In this document: positions 58,915 through 64,000 of the stretch, piece after piece | How positions within the stretch are numbered: position 1 is the stretch's first letter | How the letters are laid out: every line of letters starts with the position of its first letter | Assembly (NCBI GenBank): GCA_963731585.1 | Contig: CAVSWC010000003.1 | Location: 186,001-250,000 of the forward strand | Source: CANKHA01 sp963731585 | GTDB lineage: Bacteria > Pseudomonadota > Alphaproteobacteria > Rhizobiales > Xanthobacteraceae | Reading direction: 5' to 3' | Length of the DNA: 64,000 nt | Translations under genes and position numbers: made by a program | Notes under the pieces: model-generated | What the model was told of the DNA's origin: nothing | Databases searched by the model: none | What the model saw: only the letters and a program-made list of their open reading frames with translations

Positions 58915-59968
58915 TCACCCATTTTCTTCTCCCTGCCCGAACAATCCGAACTGCGCCGGATCGCGCGTGGGCTCAGGCAGGCCGAGATGCTTGAAGGCGT
59001 TGCCGGTCAGCAGCCGGCCGCGCGGCGTGCGCTGGATAAAGCCCTGCTGCAGCAGGAACGGCTCGATGATGTCCTCGATGGCGTCGCGCGGCTCGGACAA
59101 TGCCGCGGCCAGCGTCTCCACCCCCACCGGCCCGCCGCCATAGTTTCTGGCGATGGTGGTGAGATAGCGCCGGTCCATGGCGTCGCAGCCGGCGGCGTCG
59201 ACTTCCAGCTCGCGCAAGGCCTTGTCGGCGGCGGCGCGGTCGATCTTCTCGCTGCCGGCCACATGCGCGAAGTCGCGCACCCGGCGCAGCAGCCGCCCGG
59301 CGATGCGCGGGGTGCCGCGCGAGCGCTTCGCGATCTCGTTGGCGCCGTCGGGCGTCATGCCGATGCCGAGCACGCGCGCGCCGCGGTTGACGATCTGCTC
59401 CAGCTCGGCCTCGGAATAGAAATTCGAGCCGCACCGGAATGCCGAAGCGGTCGCGCAGCGGATTGGTGAGCAGCCCCGCGCGCGTGGTGGCGCCGATCAG
59501 CGTGAATTTCGCAAGATCGATCTTCACCGAGCGCGCCGCCGGGCCCTCGCCGATGATCAGGTCGAGCTGGAAATCCTCCATCGCGGGATAGAGGATTTCC
59601 TCCACCGCCGGATTGAGCCGATGGATTTCGTCGATGAACAGCACATCGCGGTCTTCCAGGTTGGTCAGCAGCGCCGCGAGGTCTCCTGCCTTGGCGATCA
59701 CCGGGCCGGAGGTGGCGCGGAAATTCACGCCCAATTCGCGCGCCACGATCTGCGCCAGCGTGGTCTTGCCGAGGCCGGGCGGGCCGACGAACAGCACATG
59801 GTCGAGCGCCTCGTTGCGCGCGCGCGCCGCCTTGATGAAGACTTCCAGATTGGAGCGCGCCTGTTCCTGGCCGACAAATTCCGACAGCCGCTGCGGGCGC
59901 AGCGAGGCTTCCGCGAGATCGTCCTCGCGCCGTTCGGGAGTCACCAGGCGGGGCGTGCTTGGAATCAC
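58915..59968 (-). CDS. ruvB: Holliday junction helicase motor RuvB (one frameshift)
   Basis: An AAA+ branch-migration motor. The GTG start at 59968 gives VIPSTPRLVTPERREDDLAE, ASLRPQRLSEFVGQEQARSN, Walker A LFVGPPGLGKTTLAQIVARE, Walker B RDVLFIDEIHRLNPAVEEIL, sensor IGATTRAGLLTNPLRDRFGI. After an indel near 59430 the C-terminal domain reads GANEIAKRSRGTPRIAGRLL, DRRYLTTIARNYGGGPVGVE and FLLQQGFIQRTPRGRLLT. About 351 residues. The frame is open upstream of the GTG through a family A element, but those codons are not RuvB-like. Confidence 0.96.
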
Positions 59969-59990
59969 AGGGCCAGCTCCGAGTTGCCGT

Positions 59991-60106
59991 CCACCTCTCC
60001 CGCGTGCGGGGGAGGTCGGCGAGCGAAGCTCGCCGGGAGGGGGAAGGCACATAGCGCAAGTTGGGATGCCCCCTCCCCAACCCTCACCCGCAGGCGGGGG
60101 AGGGAG
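59991..60106. repeat. Composite palindromic element, family A
   Basis: CCACCTCTCCCGCGTGCGGGGGAGGT, CGGCGAGCGAAGCTCGCCG, GGAGGGGG, about 30 bp, CCCCCTCCCC, AACCCTCACCCGCAGGCGGGGGAGGG. Between ruvA and ruvB. Confidence 0.87.
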
Positions 60107-60134
60107 AGCAACGCTGTGCATCGCCTCCCTTCGC

Positions 60135-60752
60135 TCACTTGCCCAATTCCTTCAACCCGAGCCGGATCAACTGCTTGGTTTCCGCGCCCTCGCCCGCGCT
60201 GCGCGCGGCGGCGGCGATGGCGGCGGCCGCCTGCGGATGACCATAGCCGAGATTGACCAGCGCCGAGACGGCGTCCGTCACCGGCCGCGGTGCGCGGTTT
60301 TCCTCCAACTGGCCGGACAGCCGCACGAGCGCAGGATCGATATCGGTATAAGCCGGCGCCTTGTCCTTCAGTTCGGTGACGATGCGCTCGGCAACCTTGG
60401 CGCCCACGCCGGGCGAGCGCTGGACGAGCGCCTTGTCACGCATGGCGATGGCGGTGGCGAGCTCCGCCGGCTTGAGCGTCGACAGCACCGCGAGCGCCAC
60501 CTTGGTGCCGACGCCCTGCACGGTTTGCAAAAGCCGGAACCATTCGCGCTCGAGATCGCTGGTGAAGCCGAACAGCTTGATCTGGTCCTCGCGCACATGG
60601 GTCTCGATCGCGAGCGTCACCGCCTCGCCTTGCGCCGGCAGCGCCTGCAATGTGCGCGCGGAGCAATGCACGAGATAGCCGACGCCGCCGACATCGACGA
60701 TGATGAAATCTTCGCCATAGCTGTCGATCAGCCCGCGCAGCTTGCCGATCAT
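60135..60752 (-). CDS. ruvA: Holliday junction-binding protein RuvA
   Basis: Intact, 205 residues. ATG 60752 (MIGKLRGLIDSYGEDFIIVD); OB domain to about residue 65 (GGVGYLVHCSARTLQALPAQ), helix-hairpin-helix LLQTVQGVGTKVALAVLSTL and RSPGVGAKVAERIVTELKDK, and the RuvB-contacting C-terminal domain DAVSALVNLGYGHPQAAAAI. In the ruvC-ruvA-ruvB order on the minus strand. Confidence 0.96.
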   Translation of the reverse strand: MIGKLRGLIDSYGEDFIIVDVGGVGYLVHCSARTLQALPAQGEAVTLAIETHVREDQIKLFGFTSDLEREWFRLLQTVQGVGTKVALAVLSTLKPAELATAIAMRDKALVQRSPGVGAKVAERIVTELKDKAPAYTDIDPALVRLSGQLEENRAPRPVTDAVSALVNLGYGHPQAAAAIAAAARSAGEGAETKQLIRLGLKELGK

Positions 60753-60769
60753 CCGCAAACATCCTTGCT

Positions 60770-60871
60770 GTCATTCCGGGACGACGCGAAGCGTCGGACC
60801 CGGAATCCAGCGGCATGGTTGGCGTTTACATCTGGATTCCGGGTTCGGCCTTGGGCGCGCCCCGGAATGAC
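60770..60871. repeat. Dispersed palindromic repeat, family B
   Basis: GTCATTCCGGGACGACGCGAAGCGTCGGACCCGGAATCCAGC ... CTGGATTCCGGGTTCGGC ... GCGCGCCCCGGAATGAC. It lies between ruvC and ruvA. Confidence 0.87.
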
Positions 60872-60890
60872 GACGAATGGAGTCAGCTCA

Positions 60891-61400
60891 TCATTGCGCC
60901 GCCGCCTTCAGCATCACGCTCGTGCGGTGGTGCGCGTGACACACCGCGATGGCGAGCGCGTCGGCGGCGTCGTGGCTCTGCGGATCGGCCTTCGGCAGCA
61001 GCACCCCGATCATCATGCGGATCTGCGCCTTCTCGCCATGGCCGGCGCCGACGATGGTCTTCTTCACCAGGTTGGGCGCGTATTCCGACACCGGCACGCT
61101 CGCCCGCGCCGGCACCAGCATGGCGATGCCGCGCGCCTGGCCGAGCTTGAGCGTCGCTGCCGCATCCTTGTTGACGAAGGTGGCTTCCACCGCGGCCTCG
61201 TCCGGCACGAATTGCTCGACGATGCGAAAAAGCCCGTCATGCAGCGCCAGCAGTCGGCGCGCCAGGTCGGCCTTGTCGTCGGTCGATACCGATCCGCAGG
61301 CGACGAAAGTCAGCCGATTGCCGTCGATCTCCACGACGCCCCAGCCGGTGCGGCGGAGCCCCGGATCGATGCCGAGGATGCGAATCGGGCGGCGCAGCAT
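60891..61400 (-). CDS. ruvC: Holliday junction resolvase RuvC
   Basis: Intact, 169 residues from ATG 61400 (MLRRPIRILGIDPGLRRTGW). Catalytic acids: Asp in ILGIDPGLRRTGWGVVE, Glu in AAVEATFVNKDAAATLKLGQ, and the Asp pair in DPQSHDAADALAIAVCHAHH. VGAGHGEKAQIRMMIGVLLP is the usual substrate-contact region. RuvC cuts the junctions that RuvAB moves. First of the ruv genes. Confidence 0.96.
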   Translation of the reverse strand: MLRRPIRILGIDPGLRRTGWGVVEIDGNRLTFVACGSVSTDDKADLARRLLALHDGLFRIVEQFVPDEAAVEATFVNKDAAATLKLGQARGIAMLVPARASVPVSEYAPNLVKKTIVGAGHGEKAQIRMMIGVLLPKADPQSHDAADALAIAVCHAHHRTSVMLKAAAQ

Positions 61401-61507
61401 GTGCTGTGATAACCCGCCCGATCTTTGCCGCCTAGGCACCAATACCGGAGGCTGGACCCTAAGCGCGGCCCGCGCGTTATCCCAGGAATGGCAGGAGGAG
61501 CGGACTG

Positions 61508-61690
61508 ATGGATGATACGGGCGGTTTGCTTTGGCTGGTAATCGATGTGATCCTGGTGGCCGCGCTCGGTATCGGCATCGCTTACGGCATCCTCGCCTGG
61601 CGCCGCCGTCGCAAGGATCCGGCCATGGAAAACGCGCGCGATGCGGCGACGCACCGGGCCTACGAGGATAACGAAGCCAACCGGCCTTGA
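61508..61690 (+). CDS. 60-residue single-pass membrane protein
   Basis: ATG 61508 with a strong AGGAGGAG site eight to ten bases upstream. MDDTGGLLWLVIDVILVAAL, GIGIAYGILAWRRRRKDPAM, then an acidic/polar tail ENARDAATHRAYEDNEANRP. One membrane helix (about residues 8-29) followed by the positive RRRRK stop-transfer cluster. It is divergent from ruvC. Small proteins with this layout are found in Bradyrhizobium relatives, but the function is unknown. Confidence 0.82.
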   Translation: MDDTGGLLWLVIDVILVAALGIGIAYGILAWRRRRKDPAMENARDAATHRAYEDNEANRP

Positions 61691-61694
61691 TCGC

Positions 61695-61790
61695 GCCCTC
61701 ACCCTGAGGCGCGAGGGGCTAGTCCCGAGCCTCGAAGGGCGCTGCACCGTCTCCTTCGAGGCTCGCTTCGCTCGCACCTCAGGATGACGC
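61695..61790. repeat. Dispersed palindromic repeat, family C (variant)
   Basis: CGCCCTCACCCTGAGGCGCGAGGGGC ... GAGCCTCGAAGG ... CCTTCGAGGCTCGCTTCGCTCGCACCTCAGGATGACGC. Its last 28 bases match those of the copy at 57754-57851 almost fully. Between two convergent genes. Confidence 0.75.
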
Positions 61791-61795
61791 GAGCG

Positions 61796-62543
61796 TTAGG
61801 CGCTCATCTTGCTGACGAGGGCATCGGAGACTTCGAAATTGGCATAGACGTTCTGCACGTCGTCGAACTCCTCCAGCGTCTCGATCAAGCCGAATAGCTG
61901 CTCGCCCTTCTCGTCATCGATGGCGATGTTGTTCTGCGCCTTCCAGAGCAGCGCGGCTCTGCGCGGCTCGCCGAACTTGGCCTCCAGCGCCTTGCGATAC
62001 TTCGTTGAGCAATTCCGGCGAGGTGTAGATCTCGTGTCCGCCTGCGGTGGAAACGACGTCGTCGGCGCCGGCCTCGATCGCGGCTTCCAGCATCTGGTCG
62101 GCATTGGCGAGCCCGGCGTTGAACTCCACCACGCCGACGCGATCGAACATGAAAGACACCGCGCCGGTTTCGGCCAGGTTGCCGCCGTTCTTGGAGAAGG
62201 TGGAACGCACGTCGGAAGCGGTGCGGTTGCGGTTGTCGGTCAGCACCTCAACGATGACCGCGACGCCACCCGGGCCATAGCCCTCGTAGCGGACCTCTTC
62301 GTAGTTCTCGGCATCGCCGCCTGAAGCTTTCTTGATCGCGCGTTCGATATTGTCCTTCGGCATGCTCTGGGCCTTGGCGGCGAGAATGGCTGCGCGCAGG
62401 CGCGGATTGAAGGCCGGATCGGGCAGGCCGAGCTTGGCGGCAACGGTGATTTCGCGGCCGAGCTTGGCGAAGAGCTGCGCGCGGACTTTGTCCTGCTTGC
62501 CCTTGCGGTGCATGATGTTCTTGAACTGTGAATGGCCGGCCAT
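61796..62543 (-). CDS. yebC: YebC/PmpR-family regulator or translation factor (one frameshift)
   Basis: MAGHSQFKNIMHRKGKQDKV is the universal start of the family; then LFAKLGREITVAAKLGLPDP, RAAILAAKAQSMPKDNIERA, YEEVRYEGYGPGGVAVIVEV and LTDNRNRTASDVRSTFSKNG. An indel near 62000-62010 shifts the frame before YRKALEAKFGEPRRAALLWK; the end is VQNVYANFEVSDALVSKMSA. About 248 residues. Its position next to ruvC is typical. Recent work links YebC to translation of proline-rich stretches, older work to transcription. Confidence 0.95.
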
Positions 62544-62609
62544 GGTCTCACTGATGTCGGTTGATTTTCAGCGCGGTTATAAAATGCAAACCCGGAACAA
62601 TAAAAGCCC

Positions 62610-63431
62610 CTATTGCCAGAATCCGGGCACCGCCTCCTCCAGAATGCCGCCGAGACGGACAGCCGCAACGCGCGTCGCGAGGCCGCTCGTGTCGTCGGTT
62701 TCGACCGCGATGCCGCACAGCGTGGCGGGACCATGCGGCGGCTCGAACCTGGCAGATGGGATGCGCCGCAGAAAACGGTTGATTGGTTCTTCCTTTGCCA
62801 TGCCGATGACGAAGTTGTAATCGCCGGTCATGCCCACGTCGGAGACGAAAGCGGTGCCGCCGGCAAGGACGCGGTGATCGGATGTCTGCACATGGGTATG
62901 CGTGCCGACCACCAGGCTGGCGCGGCCGTCGACGTAATGACCCATCGACTGTTTCTCGCTCGTCGCCTCGCAATGCATGTCGATGATGATGGCGTCGGCG
63001 CCGGACTTCAGCGCGCAGGCGGAAAGTTCGCGCTCGATCGCGGCAAAGGGATCGTCGAGCGGCTCCATGAAGATACGGCCCATGGCGTTGATGACGAGCG
63101 CGCGGGCGCCGTTCTTCGCCTCGATCATCGCCGCGCCGCGGCCGGGCGTGCCGGGCGGATAATTGATCGGGCGGATGAGGCGCGGGGCGCGCTCGATGAA
63201 AACCAGCGCCTCGCGTTGGTCCCACGCATGGTTGCCGAGCGTGATGGCATCGGCCCCGGCGTCGAGCAGCTCCTGATAAATCGCCTCGGTAATGCCGAAG
63301 CCGCCGGCGGCGTTCTCGCCGTTGATCACGACAAGGTCGAGTTTCCAGTCGGTGATCAATCGCGGCAGGCGCTCGCTGACGATAGCGCGCCCGCTGCGGC
63401 CGACGATGTCGCCGATGAAAAGAATGCGCAT
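62610..63431 (-). CDS. YmdB-type metallophosphoesterase (TIGR00282)
   Basis: Intact, 273 residues. MRILFIGDIVGRSGRAIVSE with the first metal Asp, VVINGENAAGGFGITEAIYQ, GADAITLGNHAWDQREALVF, ADAIIIDMHCEATSEKQSMG, VVGTHTHVQTSDHRVLAGGT and FVSDVGMTGDYNFVIGMAKE. All metal-binding residues of the binuclear centre appear present. Bacillus YmdB is a 2',3'-cAMP phosphodiesterase affecting biofilm; the alphaproteobacterial role is not established. It lies between the 5-FCL gene and yebC, a common rhizobial order. Confidence 0.94.
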   Translation of the reverse strand: MRILFIGDIVGRSGRAIVSERLPRLITDWKLDLVVINGENAAGGFGITEAIYQELLDAGADAITLGNHAWDQREALVFIERAPRLIRPINYPPGTPGRGAAMIEAKNGARALVINAMGRIFMEPLDDPFAAIERELSACALKSGADAIIIDMHCEATSEKQSMGHYVDGRASLVVGTHTHVQTSDHRVLAGGTAFVSDVGMTGDYNFVIGMAKEEPINRFLRRIPSARFEPPHGPATLCGIAVETDDTSGLATRVAAVRLGGILEEAVPGFWQ

Positions 63432-63450
63432 GCGCTATGCCCCCACTTCC

Positions 63451-63567
63451 ACCTCCCCCCTTGCGGGGGAGGTCGGATCGCGAAGCGATCCGGGAGGGGG
63501 CTTAATTTTTAAGCGCAGAGTTTGGATACCCCCCTCCCCAACCCTTCCCCGCAAGGGGGGAGGGAGA
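63451..63567. repeat. Composite palindromic element, family A
   Basis: ACCTCCCCCCTTGCGGGGGAGGTC, GGATCGCGAAGCGATCC, GGGAGGGGGC, about 26 bp, CCCCCTCCCCAACCC, TTCCCCGCAAGGGGGGAGGG. Same layout as 49279-49405 and 59991-60106. Confidence 0.87.
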
Positions 63568-63603
63568 AGGGAGGCCGCGCGCACCGCAAACATTTTCATA
63601 TGC

Positions 63604-64000
63604 TCACAGCCTGCAATCGATCACTTCGTGCTCGGTTAGCACAAGATCGAGCCGGGCGTCGCGTTCGGTGGCCGGCACGCGCGGGATTTCCTGTACGGCG
63701 AAGCCGATGCCGATGGCGACGACCGGTTTGCTGCTGCGCAGCCGGGTGATGGTCAGGTCGTAATAGCCCGCGCCGTAGCCGATGCGATGGCCGGCCCGGT
63801 CAAAGGCGGCGAGCGGGACGATCAGAATATCCGGATCGGCTTCCGGCGCATCGGACTTCGGCTGGCGAATATCCCATGCGCCAGGTTCGAGCGGCGCGCC
63901 GAATTCCCACAGGCGCATGATCAGCGCGTTGCCACGCCCCGCCACCACCGGCAACGCCAGCTTCGCGCCTTCCGCCGCCAGGCGCTTGAGCAGCGGCAGC
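63604..64000 (-). CDS. 5-formyltetrahydrofolate cyclo-ligase, 5' part outside window
   Basis: The C-terminal 131 or so residues are present, ending TEHEVIDCRL at 63604. The ATP/folate-site signature is RIGYGAGYYDLTITRLRSSK, preceded by DPDILIVPLAAFDRAGHRIG, with AIGIGFAVQEIPRVPATERD after it. The enzyme converts 5-formyl-THF to methenyl-THF. Also called YgfA/MTHFS. It precedes the ymdB-type gene on the same strand, separated by a family A repeat. The N-terminal half is beyond position 64000. Confidence 0.94.
   Translation of the reverse strand, partial: LPLLKRLAAEGAKLALPVVAGRGNALIMRLWEFGAPLEPGAWDIRQPKSDAPEADPDILIVPLAAFDRAGHRIGYGAGYYDLTITRLRSSKPVVAIGIGFAVQEIPRVPATERDARLDLVLTEHEVIDCRL

Noticed and set aside
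59613..61409. 598-residue plus-strand open frame across ruvA/ruvB/ruvC
   Set aside because: Runs antisense through three well-defined genes and two repeats; no recognisable domain.

Overview
The window comes from a high-GC alphaproteobacterium, most likely Hyphomicrobiales of the Bradyrhizobium/Rhodopseudomonas/Pseudolabrys type. The grounds are gene content and order: hisS-hisZ-hisG, a 5-FCL/ymdB/yebC/ruvCAB ... ybgC ... tolQRAB-pal-cpoB-tilS-ftsH block, a CIRCE-controlled groESL, glcDEF with a malate synthase, two TRAP transporters, DUF2076/DUF2852/DUF3617 proteins and several families of dispersed palindromic repeats. The genus is inference. No rRNA, tRNA, CRISPR array, transposase or phage gene was seen. 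Many genes, including essential ones (hisS, groEL, ftsH, ruvB), are split by single-base indels, clustered in the most GC-rich stretches. I read these as sequence errors and annotate such genes at full span.

Layout. 1-7.4 kb: the 3'-truncated ribF, a CheY-like regulator, a HAD hydrolase, a TipF-like degenerate EAL protein, and two tandem paralogous secreted collagen-like/NTALG-repeat proteins, the first ending in a peptidase S74 chaperone domain. 7.6-12.2 kb: hisS, a DUF3617 protein, hisZ and hisG. 12.2-14.7 kb: GtrA-like protein, GT2 glycosyltransferase and YdjC/HpnK-type deacetylase (a lipid-linked sugar cassette). 14.8-19.8 kb: DUF2076 protein, VOC protein, L,D-transpeptidase, CheZ-like phosphatase, arsN2-arsC and a conserved hypothetical. 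19.9-22.1 kb: groES-groEL. 22.1-26.2 kb: TRAP operon dctPQM plus a class II aldolase. 26.5-29.2 kb: a secreted cytochrome c/beta-propeller protein and a dienelactone-hydrolase-like protein. 29.3-34.1 kb: a second TRAP operon dctPQM with an amidase and a 58-aa membrane protein. 34.3-37.2 kb: SbmA/BacA-like ABC exporter and TorF-family protein. 37.4-44.2 kb: glcD-glcE-glcF, a histone-H1-like basic protein and a malate synthase with a basic N-terminal extension. 44.4-46.4 kb: cytochrome c, Usp protein and a TetR regulator. 46.6-57.8 kb: ftsH, tilS, cpoB, pal, tolB, tolA, tolR, tolQ, DUF2852, TetR, ybgC and GFA (all minus strand). 58-64 kb: an orphan lower-GC gene, then ruvB, ruvA, ruvC, a small membrane protein, yebC, the ymdB-type phosphoesterase and a partial 5-formyltetrahydrofolate cyclo-ligase.

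How the genes work together: GlcDEF oxidises glycolate to glyoxylate, which the adjacent malate synthase condenses with acetyl-CoA. HisZ/HisG catalyse the first step of histidine synthesis and HisS charges the tRNA. Tol-Pal-CpoB maintains the outer membrane at division, and RuvABC processes Holliday junctions. Each TRAP system is co-transcribed with the enzyme expected to act on its substrate.

Most unusual points: a roughly 125-bp palindromic element sitting in frame inside tilS; the H1-like protein and H1-like malate synthase extension in the glycolate operon; a duplicated ruvB 3' end bracketing an orphan gene; and the paired collagen/NTALG proteins, one of which has lost its S74 domain.
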